DNA of 64,000 nt, taken from a candidate division WOR-3 bacterium. GTDB taxonomy: Bacteria; Hydrothermota; Tepidihabitantia; Tepidihabitantales; Tepidihabitantaceae. Location: NCBI GenBank assembly GCA_024653355.1, contig JANLFQ010000002.1, positions 1 to 64,000 of the forward strand. Reading direction: 5' to 3'. The notes under the pieces were generated by a model. That model made no database searches. It worked only from the letters and a program-made list of their open reading frames with translations, and was not told the DNA's origin. Positions 50,441 through 58,979 of this stretch are shown piece after piece (the stretch's first letter is position 1; each line of letters opens with the position of its first letter). The translations under genes were made by a program, and so were the position numbers.

Positions 50441-52903
50441 TTACCTGACTACGATATTTACCACCCGGCCCGGTATCAAAACCACCCGGATGATTTCCTT
50501 ACCCTCAATATAGGGTAGTACCGCACTGTTTTCCAGTGCCGCTTTTTTCACCTCCTCCTCGCCGCTTGTCCTGCTGACAACCACCTTGCCCCGCAGTTTG
50601 CCGTTGACCTGAACCGGAATCTCTATTGTGTCAAAATGCACAAACCGCTCGTCCCATTCCGGCATCGGCTCGCAGAATATCGACCCCTTTCCCGGATAAA
50701 ATCGGTGCCACAACTCCTCACTCAAATGGGGGGCAAACGGCGCCAGCAGTTTAACAAACCGCACCAGGGCAAACCTGAACACCGGCGACTTCCGGTCCGG
50801 GAACAGATACAGTTCGTTCAAAAACTCCATCAGGGCGCTGATTGCGGTATTAAACTGGAAACTGTCGGCATCGGTTATCACCTTCTTATGGGTCTGGTTC
50901 AGCCGGATGTAAAGTCTCTTCTCCTCGGCGCTGAATTTTTCCACCTCAAATTTATCGGGCGGCAGTTGATAACCCGCATCTTCAAACAGTCGCCATACCC
51001 GGGCGATAAAACGCTTGACACCGGTGACAAGTTCATTTGACCATTCGAGCGGCTTCTCCGGCGGTGCGGCAAAGAGCACACCGAGCCGGGCACAGTCGGC
51101 ACCGTGCTCCTCAACAAAAGGTCCAACCCAGACCCCGTGCCGTCGGGACGAGGACATCGTCTTACCGTCAAGGGAAACCATCCCCTGGGTGTGCAAAACC
51201 CGGCAGGGCTCTTTTACCGAAACCATCCCCAGGTCGTGCAAAACCCGGGTAAAGAACCGGAAGAAAATCAGATGGCCACAGGCGTGCTCAATACCGCCGA
51301 TGTACTCGTCAATCGGCAACCACTTGTCCGCGTTCTCCCGGGTAAAGGGCAGTTTGTCGTTGTGCGGGTCGGTGTAGCGCAGATGGTACCAGGAAGAGTC
51401 AACAAAAGTATCCATCGTGTCCGGGTCGCGCTGGGCAGGACCGCCGCACTTCGGGCAGGTGGTGTTGATAAACGACTCCACCCCGGCAAGGACCGATTTG
51501 CCTTTGGGCTTGTAATCCTTGACATCGGGCGGCAAAAGCACTGGCAGCTGTTCATAGGGAACCGGCACGATGCCGCACTGCGGGCAGTGAATCATCGGTA
51601 TCGGTGTGCCCCAGTAGCGCTGCCGGGAGATGAGCCAGTCTTTCAACCGGTACTGAACCTTGCGCCGGCCGATATTGCGCCTTTCCAGTTCTTCAATAAC
51701 CAGTTGAATCCCTTTCTCCGAAGGCGTACCATCAAACGGACCGGAGTTGACCATCACCCCGGGCTCGGTGTAAGCGCCCGCCATCTCTTCCGGCACAAGC
51801 GTTTTGCCCTCAGGCACAATCACCACCTTAATCGGGATGTTGTACTTGCGGGCAAACTCAAAGTCCCGCTGGTCATGTCCGGGCACACCCATCACCATTC
51901 CGGTCCCATACCCGGCAAGCACAAAGTCCGCAACCCAGATTGGTACCATTTCACCGCTCAACGGGTTGCGGGCAAACCGGCCGGTGAAAATCCCCTGCTT
52001 CTCCCTGCCCACGGCGGTTCGCTCAATCTCGGGCTGGATTAGGACCTGGTGACAGAAATCTGCCACCGCATGCTCCTGCGGTGTACCCCGGGCAACTGTT
52101 TCCGCAAGCGGCGCATCCGGCGCCAGCGCCAGAAATGTCACCCCGTAAAGCGTATCAGGCCTTGTTGTCCAAACCGGCAACCTTGTGCCGTCGTCCATTT
52201 GAAAATCAACCTCAACCCCTTCGGACCGGCCAATCCAGTTCCGCTGCATCACCCGCACGCTCTCGGGCCAGCCGGTCAACCCTTCAATTCCGTCCAGCAA
52301 CTCCTGGGCGTAATCGGTGATTTTGAAAAACCACTGCGTCAACTTCTTCTTCTCCACCGGTGCCGCACAACTGGAACGGTAACATCTGCCTTCAATTACT
52401 TGCTCATTTGCCAGAACCGTCTGGCAGCGCGGACACCAGTTCACATAAGCCTCCTTGCGGTAAACCAGCCCGCGCTCGTAAAACTTCAGAAACAACCACT
52501 GATTCCACCGGTAATATTCCGGCCGGCAGGTAGTGACCTCCCGGTCCCAGTCATAACCAATGCCCAGCAATTTAAGGTTCTTCTTACACAACTCAATTGA
52601 GTCAAATGTCCAAACCCAGGGCGGTATGTTGTGCTCAATTGCCGCATTTTCCGCCGGTAAACCGAACGCATCCCAGCCAAACGGATGCAACACATCGTAC
52701 CCCTGCATCATCTTGAGCCGTGCCACACAGTCACCGATACAGTAATTGCGGGCATGACCCATATGCATATCACCCGAAGGATACAGAAACATCTCTAACA
52801 CATAGTACTTCTTCTTCGGATTGGGATTCGTCTTAAAAACCCCTTTTTCCTCCCAGAACCGTTGCCATTTCAACTCAATTTCTCTTGTTGGGTAATCACT
52901 CAT
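50441..52903 (-). CDS. leuS: Leucyl-tRNA synthetase
   Basis: 820 aa, a normal bacterial length. The HIGH motif appears as HMGH in YPSGDMHMGHARNY, the CP1 editing domain with 'TTRPDTLYGVTFLALAPDAP' is present, and so is the ADKWLPIDEYIGGIEHA region. The KMSKS loop is unusual: GKTMSSSRRHGV (Met583), where KMSKSKGN is expected. Everything downstream (LFAAPPEKPLEWS, anticodon domain, C-terminal VNGKLRGKVVV) is standard. Essential for Leu-tRNA charging. Part of the holA-leuS-guaA unit. Shine-Dalgarno AAGGAAGG. Confidence 0.97.
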   Translation of the reverse strand: MSDYPTREIELKWQRFWEEKGVFKTNPNPKKKYYVLEMFLYPSGDMHMGHARNYCIGDCVARLKMMQGYDVLHPFGWDAFGLPAENAAIEHNIPPWVWTFDSIELCKKNLKLLGIGYDWDREVTTCRPEYYRWNQWLFLKFYERGLVYRKEAYVNWCPRCQTVLANEQVIEGRCYRSSCAAPVEKKKLTQWFFKITDYAQELLDGIEGLTGWPESVRVMQRNWIGRSEGVEVDFQMDDGTRLPVWTTRPDTLYGVTFLALAPDAPLAETVARGTPQEHAVADFCHQVLIQPEIERTAVGREKQGIFTGRFARNPLSGEMVPIWVADFVLAGYGTGMVMGVPGHDQRDFEFARKYNIPIKVVIVPEGKTLVPEEMAGAYTEPGVMVNSGPFDGTPSEKGIQLVIEELERRNIGRRKVQYRLKDWLISRQRYWGTPIPMIHCPQCGIVPVPYEQLPVLLPPDVKDYKPKGKSVLAGVESFINTTCPKCGGPAQRDPDTMDTFVDSSWYHLRYTDPHNDKLPFTRENADKWLPIDEYIGGIEHACGHLIFFRFFTRVLHDLGMVSVKEPCRVLHTQGMVSLDGKTMSSSRRHGVWVGPFVEEHGADCARLGVLFAAPPEKPLEWSNELVTGVKRFIARVWRLFEDAGYQLPPDKFEVEKFSAEEKRLYIRLNQTHKKVITDADSFQFNTAISALMEFLNELYLFPDRKSPVFRFALVRFVKLLAPFAPHLSEELWHRFYPGKGSIFCEPMPEWDERFVHFDTIEIPVQVNGKLRGKVVVSRTSGEEEVKKAALENSAVLPYIEGKEIIRVVLIPGRVVNIVVR

Positions 52904-52986
52904 AACGCTACCTTCCTTTCACCGCTTCGCTCCTTAAGACTCCCCCTCGCTCGATAGAAGGGGCAATGGGACGGTATAAACTTCAT
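52900..52986 (-). CDS. Possible 28-aa coupling peptide between holA and leuS
   Basis: ATG at 52986, 2 nt after the holA stop and behind AGGAGATAG; 28 codons; the TGA overlaps the leuS ATG. The peptide is basic with no motif. It may exist only to couple translation, or not be made at all. Confidence 0.25.
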   Translation of the reverse strand: MKFIPSHCPFYRARGSLKERSGERKVAL

Positions 52987-52988
52987 CG

Positions 52989-53966
52989 CTATCTCCTGGC
53001 TCCCAGTGCCCAGACCAGCCACATATCAAGCAACGCCCAGGGCTCTGGATGACCGGAAACAATCCGGCGGTTAATTTCGTAAAGGGCATCAATCGCCTTA
53101 TGCAGGCGCCGGGTCCGAATCGTGCCTTCACCCCAGCCCATCTCTCCGCCATAATACTCGGGTCTGCGCAGCCAGTTCAACAACGCATAACCGAGATTCA
53201 CCACAATCCGTATCGGCTCCTCACCCTTCTCCTCAAGCCGCCGCAGCATTTGCAGCGCCCGAGCGGGATTCCGCTCCCGTACCTGCCGAATAAACTCCTG
53301 CAACTCAAATACCCGGGTGGAACTGGCATACCGCTTCACCACATCCTCGGTAACCTTTTCGCCCTGCCCCAGAACCGTCCCTAACTTCTCCATCTCCCCC
53401 TTAAGAAACCGCAAATCCTGGCCACAAACCTCAACCAGACTGCGCGCCGCCCCATCATCAAACTTCAATCCGTCCGCCGCACCCCAGCTTTTCAACAACC
53501 GCACCAGCCCATCACCCTCCGGCGCCCGCAACTCCACCACAAACCGTTCCACTCCGGTTTTCTTAAAAACCTCCTTCAACCCCTTCTCATACTCGCAACT
53601 TGCCACTATCGTCACCGCATCGGGCAAGCGCGCAAACAGCGCACACACCCTCGCCAGCGCCTCCTTGCGCAACTCCTCTAAGTGCTCAATCACCACCAGC
53701 CGCCGTGGCGCCGCAACCGGCAACTGACGAACCGCCGCCTCAATCGCGCCCACAACATCACCCCGCACCTCCCGGGCATCAAGCCTTTCAAAATCAAACG
53801 CCTCTAAACCGGAAACCAGCAACTTCTCCTTTAAGACCCGAACAAACTCCTCAACAAAAAGCGACTCGCTGTCGTAAAATAGATAAAGCGGCTGAAAATT
53901 TCCCGCCGCCAACTCGGCAAAAATGTCGCGCGCCCCACCCTTATGGGCTCTGCTCTTCTCCTGCAT
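52989..53966 (-). CDS. holA: DNA polymerase III, delta subunit
   Basis: 325 aa. Delta subunit of the clamp loader, which opens the beta clamp. The family pattern is present: 'FQPLYLFYDSESLFVEEFVRVLKEKL', 'PRRLVVIEHLEEL', 'RFLKGEMEKLGTVLGQGEKVTEDVVKRYASSTRVFELQEFI' and a C-terminal helical collar. First gene of the operon; the ATG is 10 nt after a -10 box and lacks a Shine-Dalgarno sequence. Confidence 0.92.
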   Translation of the reverse strand: MQEKSRAHKGGARDIFAELAAGNFQPLYLFYDSESLFVEEFVRVLKEKLLVSGLEAFDFERLDAREVRGDVVGAIEAAVRQLPVAAPRRLVVIEHLEELRKEALARVCALFARLPDAVTIVASCEYEKGLKEVFKKTGVERFVVELRAPEGDGLVRLLKSWGAADGLKFDDGAARSLVEVCGQDLRFLKGEMEKLGTVLGQGEKVTEDVVKRYASSTRVFELQEFIRQVRERNPARALQMLRRLEEKGEEPIRIVVNLGYALLNWLRRPEYYGGEMGWGEGTIRTRRLHKAIDALYEINRRIVSGHPEPWALLDMWLVWALGARR

Positions 53967-53976
53967 ACTGAAAACG

Positions 53977-54004
53977 ATTTTACCTCAAATCCATCTGCGG
54001 TCAA
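53977..54004 (-). promoter_or_regulatory. Near-leaderless promoter of the holA-leuS-guaA operon
   Basis: Minus strand TTGACC (54004-53999), 16-bp spacer, TAAAAT (53982-53977), then 10 nt and ATG. Confidence 0.55.
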
Positions 54005-54098
54005 CCCTCAAACCTTGTCACACCAATCCCTCCTCCCACTAATTTTTCCCTTTAAATTCGGAACTGGGGCGCAACGGCAAAAAGGATAATCGGCCCTA

Positions 54099-54866
54099 CT
54101 ATTCCCCTTTGATGGGATGGGACACAAAGGAGGGGACACTCTCCCGTAAGCGCGAAAACTCTTCCAGCAACTGCTGATTGATACGTCTGATTTCCCGCCT
54201 CAACTCCTCCGGAGAAGAAGGCGGCTGCGCCGGTGGCGCAATCGGCTCACCCAGCGCAACCACGATATTACGATTCAGCAAATTGCCGACAACCGAAAAA
54301 AATCCCTCCCAGGCTTCATTCAGACCGGCTTTGGAATTGGGTTCTGGTCCGAGTTTCAACCCGGCAACATACACCGGTAAAACCGGCACCTGCGCCCGCA
54401 CCGCCAGCCATGCGGTACCGTCGTAAAGATGGTCAACATCGCCCCGGCGGTTCAACTCGCCCTCCGGATAAACGCCCAACACCGCGCCCTCCTTCAACAT
54501 CTGAACCCCGCGCCGCAAAGTCGGGATGTTCTCATTACCCTTGCCAATCGCCACCGGCATCGTATCGCAAAGATTCCTCATCCAGAACCCGACAAACCGC
54601 GAGTGAAACCACTTTGCCGCCGCCAGAAAGAACACCCGCGTCCTCAGCGCCAGTTGAATCACAATAGAGTCTGCGCCGGTCAAATGGTTTGCCGCAACAA
54701 CCAACCCGCTTTTAATCGGCAGCGCCACCCGTTCTCTACCAACCACCCGAATCCGGATTAGAAGACCATAAAGGGTGAGCAGCACCGACTTTACCAGCGC
54801 CCATAACCTGCGGTTACGGAATGGTTTGGCTCCCGCCGGTGTCTCAAAAATCCTTCTTTTTGACAT
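54099..54866 (-). CDS. plsC: 1-acyl-sn-glycerol-3-phosphate acyltransferase (PlsC family)
   Basis: 255 aa. A single N-terminal helix (about 25-42) precedes the acyltransferase domain. The H-x4-D catalytic motif is NHLTGADS, and the glycerophosphate-binding motif is YPEGELNRRG. It would acylate lysophosphatidic acid to phosphatidic acid in membrane lipid synthesis, though some members modify other lipids. Single-gene unit with its own promoter; GGAG lies 7-8 nt before the ATG. Confidence 0.9.
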   Translation of the reverse strand: MSKRRIFETPAGAKPFRNRRLWALVKSVLLTLYGLLIRIRVVGRERVALPIKSGLVVAANHLTGADSIVIQLALRTRVFFLAAAKWFHSRFVGFWMRNLCDTMPVAIGKGNENIPTLRRGVQMLKEGAVLGVYPEGELNRRGDVDHLYDGTAWLAVRAQVPVLPVYVAGLKLGPEPNSKAGLNEAWEGFFSVVGNLLNRNIVVALGEPIAPPAQPPSSPEELRREIRRINQQLLEEFSRLRESVPSFVSHPIKGE

Positions 54867-54883
54867 CTCGCAACTCCTGCATT

Positions 54884-54912
54884 ATTGTAAAATTTCTCTC
54901 AACCTGTGTCAA
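54884..54912 (-). promoter_or_regulatory. Promoter of plsC
   Basis: Minus strand TTGACA (54912-54907), 17-bp spacer, TACAAT (54889-54884), giving a leader of about 10 nt that holds AGGAG. Confidence 0.6.
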
Positions 54913-55143
54913 CACCCCCGAAACCCTCACCTTTGTTTTCCCCATTAAGAAAAGAGAAAAACAGGCGGCCTCGCTTGCGTCATATCTAACTGTCTCGCCC
55001 GTGCCGGCGGTTATCTTTGATTTCTCAAATAGTTCCAGTAAACTGGGCTGATGCGGCGGGGCACGGCATACCGCGCCCGGATATCCGTTTGACTATTTTG
55101 AGCCGTCAAGGTCCGTTAAAAATTACCAGCCAAAGGAGGCAGC

Positions 55144-55308
55144 GTGGTGGACGAACACAATAGCCATAACGAAGCGGTGGTTGAAGCGCTGATTGAAATT
55201 GCGGCGCTCGTTGAAATGTTGATTGACAAAGGGGTGTTTACCGCTGAGGAGTTTCAAAACAAAATCGGCGAGGTGGTTGAACGGTTTACAACACCTGAAC
55301 AGGAATAG
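55144..55308 (+). CDS. Small helical protein of unknown function
   Basis: 54 aa. Two adjacent GTG codons (55144, 55147) follow a strong AAAGGAGG; the second has the better spacing. The sequence is acidic and helical: AVVEALIEIAALVEMLIDKG then VFTAEEFQNKIGEVVERF. The 'LIDKGVFTAEEF' segment resembles short helical-hairpin proteins found in many bacteria as unnamed small ORFs. It stands alone between plsC and the DUF4416 gene; a TTGACT at 55089-55094 may be its -35 box. Confidence 0.65.
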   Translation: MVDEHNSHNEAVVEALIEIAALVEMLIDKGVFTAEEFQNKIGEVVERFTTPEQE

Positions 55309-55325
55309 CCTTACCCTCTTTCCGG

Positions 55326-55360
55326 CTAACCCTTCCCGCGCACTAACAGAAGGGGGTTAG
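55326..55360. repeat. Inverted repeat between convergent genes, possible weak terminator
   Basis: CTAACCCTTC (55326-55335) pairs with GAAGGGGGTTAG (55349-55360) with a 2-nt bulge and a 13-nt loop. There is no T tract on either side, so factor-independent termination is doubtful. Confidence 0.4.
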
Positions 55361-55385
55361 ACGGTCTCGTTGCAACCTGCCCCAA

Positions 55386-55895
55386 CTAAGCCTTACCGTC
55401 TTTGATTAACCTGTTGCGGCAGACGGTAAGGAACTCCAGGCAAGTTGCGGTGCGGTAGTCCGGATAAGTCCAGGGCAGAGGTTGAAACTTCCCTTGGTGA
55501 TAGATTAAGGTCACTTCGGCGTAGATGCCCTCTCCCAGATAGATGCGATGCGCGTAGTCTTTCGTTGTCGGCAGGATTAAATTGTGCAGGGAAAGGATAC
55601 CCGGGTCGAGGTTTGCCGGACGCCTGCCGGTGGCATCTTTCAGTTGCGCCTCAAGGGCAATGGTGCTTTTCTTGAATGCAATTAGCCGGTCGGGTTGAAA
55701 CAGCCCTTGATGGGCAACCCAGCAACGCAGCAGCTCTGGTCCCATCTCATCTTGATAGTAACGGGAAAAGTCCCAGGGGATAATCGAACTTCTCAACTCA
55801 ACAGCGCCGAAGGTCTGCTCCAGGAGGCGAATACTCTGTTCAAGTATGTCCGGGTTGCGGGCGATAATCCCGATGATAAGTTTAACCGGCTTCAA
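55386..55895 (-). CDS. DUF4416 family protein
   Basis: 169 aa. The family pattern is complete: PVKLIIGIIARNPDILEQSI, 'FGAVELRSSIIPWDFSRYYQDEMG', 'NLDPGILSLHNLILPTTKDYAHRIYLGEGIYAEVTLIYHQGKFQPLPWTYPDYRT'. The function of DUF4416 is unknown; it is common in Deltaproteobacteria, Aquificae and candidate phyla. Last gene of the talC-tkt-lysC operon; its start overlaps scpB by 4 nt. Confidence 0.9.
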   Translation of the reverse strand: MKPVKLIIGIIARNPDILEQSIRLLEQTFGAVELRSSIIPWDFSRYYQDEMGPELLRCWVAHQGLFQPDRLIAFKKSTIALEAQLKDATGRRPANLDPGILSLHNLILPTTKDYAHRIYLGEGIYAEVTLIYHQGKFQPLPWTYPDYRTATCLEFLTVCRNRLIKDGKA

Positions 55896-56542
55896 GGTGT
55901 AGGTTGCGTTGTATCAGACTCCAGGGTTTCCCGTTCCGCAAGAAAGGTGCCCATTTCTTCAAGGCTGGGCAGTTCGTCCAGCGACTCCAGTCCAAAGTAG
56001 CGCAGAAACTCGCGCGTTGTTCGATAGAGAAACGGATTTCCAGGCCGATGTGCCCGACCCGCGGTCACAATCAAACCGCGCTCGAGCAGTGTCAGGAGCG
56101 GTGCCGAACAGTCAACCCCGCGCAGTTTCTCTATCTCCGGCTTGGTCACCGGTTGGCGATAAGCGATAATGGCAAGAACCTCAAGCGCTGCCGGCGAGAG
56201 ACGCTGGACTCGCTGGTGCTGGTAAAGTTTTCTAATCCAGTCGGCGTATTCGGGCAAAGTGTAAAGTTGGTAACCATGGGCAACCCGGCTGATGCGAAAC
56301 GCCCGGCCGGTGTCGGCGTAGTTTTGGTTTAATGTTGCGATTACCGTACGGATTTGTTCCTCATCGGCACCGGTTATTGACGCCAGCCGGCTCAGAGGGA
56401 TTGGTTGGTCACAGGCAAATAGGAGCGCCTCAACGATGCCGGACAGTTCGTTAGCCTGATAGTGACCCACCGCAGCCGAACCCTCTAAATTCTGCTCTTC
56501 TGTTCTTCCGTTCTTCTGCTCTTCCTGACTGTTGTTGTTCAT
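55892..56542 (-). CDS. scpB: Segregation and condensation protein B
   Basis: 216 aa. Two winged helices: 'GIVEALLFACDQPIPLSRLASITGADEEQIRTVIATLN' and 'LSPAALEVLAIIAYRQPVTKPEIEKLRGVDCSAPLLTLLERGLI', the second being the ScpB signature. The partner of SMC and ScpA in chromosome compaction. scpA is not next to it, which is unusual. Polar tails at both ends (residues 1-30 and 190-216). Overlaps lysC and the DUF4416 gene by 4 nt each. Confidence 0.93.
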   Translation of the reverse strand: MNNNSQEEQKNGRTEEQNLEGSAAVGHYQANELSGIVEALLFACDQPIPLSRLASITGADEEQIRTVIATLNQNYADTGRAFRISRVAHGYQLYTLPEYADWIRKLYQHQRVQRLSPAALEVLAIIAYRQPVTKPEIEKLRGVDCSAPLLTLLERGLIVTAGRAHRPGNPFLYRTTREFLRYFGLESLDELPSLEEMGTFLAERETLESDTTQPTP

Positions 56543-57756
56543 CGCTTTTTAGTCAGCCGGAATCGGGTTAGCAGTGCGGTAACCGCAAGGCGCAGTTCTG
56601 AGGCGTGAATGAAGCAGGTAAGCCGGAGCGCCGAAATCGCAAACGCCTCGATATGAATCTGTGCCCGATGCAGGGTGGCAAAGGTCTCGCCGATGATGTC
56701 CGAATCGGTACCGACACCGGGCCCAACGAGTGAAACCGCACTGAGATTTTCGTCAACCTGTAACCGCCGGGCACCCAGTTTTTCAACCAGCGGTTTTAGC
56801 AGTTCAATCGCCCGTTTTTGATGCGTTGCTGGTATGTAGAACAGCAGGTCAAAACGGTCACGATGGGTGACACCGTGATTGAACAGCAAAACCGGCACCC
56901 GGGCGGCACTTAAAATGGTCACGACCTGATGCAGACACCGTTTCTTCTTGACAACATCAACCAGGGCAATCCTTGCTACCGCCGCTTCGTGCGTTATCGC
57001 CCGGACAAACGGTTTTTCCATCGGTGATTGTGCTTTTACCATCGTCCCTCGCTTTTTGTTGAAAGACGACCGGATGACCATCGGCACCCGGTACTTTTCG
57101 GCTAATGCGCAGGCGCGAGGATGAATTACACCCGCCCCCGCCTGCGCCAGTTCGGTCAATTCCTCAAAACTGATTTCGGGAACTTTTTTCAAATTCGGAA
57201 ACTCCCTTGGGTTCTCGGTAAAGATACCGTCAACATCTTTGTAAAATTCGCAGCGGTCGGCTTTGAGCGCTGCGGCAAGTGCCACGGCAGTAACATCAGA
57301 ACCACCTCGCCCTAAGGTTGTTATCTCTCGCTCCTCGCTCACGCCCTGAAAACCGGCAACAATTGGCACTTTTCCCCGGCGCAACGCCTCAGTAACTCGA
57401 TAAAGCCGGACCTCCTGAATGCGGGCGTCGGAGTGAAACCGGTCGGTGATGATACCCACCTGCGAGCCGGTAAAGGAAGCCGCCTCCTGTCCTTCATTGA
57501 ACAGCGCCAGCGAGAGCAATGCCATCGCCTGCCGTTCACCGGTGGTTAATAGCATATCCAGTTCCCGGGGCGGCGGTGATGGGTTAACCATTAAGGCTTG
57601 CCGATACAGGTCATCGGTTGTGTCGCCCATCGCCGAAACGACAACCACCAGCCGGTCACCCAACCGACGCCGTTGGGCAATTTGTCTTGCTATCTTTTTC
57701 AGCTGTTTGATACTGGCAAGCGAACTACCCCCAAATTTCTGAACAATTAATGCCAT
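56539..57756 (-). CDS. lysC: Aspartate kinase
   Basis: 405 aa. The N-terminal VQKFGGSSLAS and the ATP/aspartate site 'TTLGRGGSDVTAVALAAAL' with 'CEFYKDVDGIFTENPR' identify an aspartokinase. Two ACT domains follow (about 265-400; the second contains 'AVSLVGPGVGTDSDIIGETFATL'), implying end-product feedback. First step of lysine, threonine and methionine synthesis. Length fits the monofunctional class. Overlaps the neighbouring aminotransferase gene by 10 nt. Confidence 0.95.
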   Translation of the reverse strand: MALIVQKFGGSSLASIKQLKKIARQIAQRRRLGDRLVVVVSAMGDTTDDLYRQALMVNPSPPPRELDMLLTTGERQAMALLSLALFNEGQEAASFTGSQVGIITDRFHSDARIQEVRLYRVTEALRRGKVPIVAGFQGVSEEREITTLGRGGSDVTAVALAAALKADRCEFYKDVDGIFTENPREFPNLKKVPEISFEELTELAQAGAGVIHPRACALAEKYRVPMVIRSSFNKKRGTMVKAQSPMEKPFVRAITHEAAVARIALVDVVKKKRCLHQVVTILSAARVPVLLFNHGVTHRDRFDLLFYIPATHQKRAIELLKPLVEKLGARRLQVDENLSAVSLVGPGVGTDSDIIGETFATLHRAQIHIEAFAISALRLTCFIHASELRLAVTALLTRFRLTKKR

Positions 57757-58979
57757 ACCGCTTTTGTCTTAGCCCCAGTCATTAGTTTTGTCATTTGCGT
57801 CAGCCAGCGCCGGATACGGGCACCTGCGACCTTAAGTCTGTTTTCCGGCGTAACCAGCGCAAACCGGACAAACCCCTCTCCCTGCTTACCGAAACCAGCC
57901 CCGGGTGCGGCAACAACCCGGCATTTCTCAATTAACTGGAGGCAAAAGGCGTAGGAGCGTGAACCGCGATAAGTCTCCTGCCACCAGTCAGGCAGTTTTG
58001 CCCATACATAAAATGTACCTTGGGGTAAATGAATATCCCAGCAGCCTCGTGCCAGTTCGGTGACAAAAACATCCCGGCGTTGCTGATACCGGCGCCGCAC
58101 CGTTGCCGCGATTTTGCTCCCCCTGTTCAGGGCAAAAACCGCGGCGTCCTGAACCGCGCCAAACGGTCCGGAGTCAACATTCTCTTTTATCTTCAGCAAT
58201 GCACCGAGCAGCTCTTTATTGCCCACCGACACCCCGAGCCGCCAGCCCGGAATTGAAAATGTTTTGGAAAGCGAATGTAACTCCAGTGCACAATTCTTGC
58301 TATCTGGAACTTGAAGGATGGAAGGCGGCGGTTCGTTAAAATAGATTTCGGAGTAAACATTGTCATTAACGATGTAGAATCCATATTTCAATGCCAGGGC
58401 AACAAGTTCCTTATAGAAACTAAGGGGCGCAATGGCGGCAGTCGGATTGTTAGGAAAGTTAAGGCAAAGCAGTTTCAGCCTTGGGGCAATTCGGCTGATG
58501 AAATCAAGGTCGGGAAGAAACCCATTCTTTTCCTCCAAGGGAACAAGCACCAGCGATGCTCCGCACAGTCGACTCTGATTGACATAAACAGGGTAACCCG
58601 GGTCGCAGACCGCAACCGTATCACCTCGGTCGCACAACGCCCAGAGCAGATGTGCCGCACCCTCTTTGGAACCTAAGAGCACCACCACCTCTTTTTCCGG
58701 TTCGAGGTTCACACCGAACCTTCGCTGATACCAGCGGGCAAAGGCGCGGCGTAAGGTCAGTTTACCGGCATAAGTAGGATAACGGTGATTTTCCGAAACT
58801 TTTAACGCGCGGATGAGTACCTTAAGTAACGCTGGTGCGGGTGCAAGGTCCGGATTGCCTTCACCCAGGTCGATTAAACCGCCTTTTGCCCGTGCCTTAA
58901 ACTGGTTCAATTCTGAAAAGAGATAAGGGGGAAGAAGCGTTAACCTTTGAGCAAAAGGGGGCAATCGGCGCTGGCTCAT
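57747..58979 (-). CDS. Class I/II aminotransferase (LL-diaminopimelate aminotransferase/AlaC-like)
   Basis: 410 aa. PLP-dependent fold type I enzyme; Schiff-base lysine in SLSKTFSIPGWRLG, N-x-P motif in FPNNPTAA, and 'IDLGEGNPDLAPAP' at the N-terminus. The pattern (PTYAGKLTLRRAFARWYQRRFGV) is close to DapL/AlaC-type enzymes. Given the adjacent lysC, a role in lysine/DAP or alanine metabolism is reasonable but not proven. Start overlaps the upstream aminotransferase gene by 4 nt. Confidence 0.85.
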   Translation of the reverse strand: MSQRRLPPFAQRLTLLPPYLFSELNQFKARAKGGLIDLGEGNPDLAPAPALLKVLIRALKVSENHRYPTYAGKLTLRRAFARWYQRRFGVNLEPEKEVVVLLGSKEGAAHLLWALCDRGDTVAVCDPGYPVYVNQSRLCGASLVLVPLEEKNGFLPDLDFISRIAPRLKLLCLNFPNNPTAAIAPLSFYKELVALALKYGFYIVNDNVYSEIYFNEPPPSILQVPDSKNCALELHSLSKTFSIPGWRLGVSVGNKELLGALLKIKENVDSGPFGAVQDAAVFALNRGSKIAATVRRRYQQRRDVFVTELARGCWDIHLPQGTFYVWAKLPDWWQETYRGSRSYAFCLQLIEKCRVVAAPGAGFGKQGEGFVRFALVTPENRLKVAGARIRRWLTQMTKLMTGAKTKAVWH

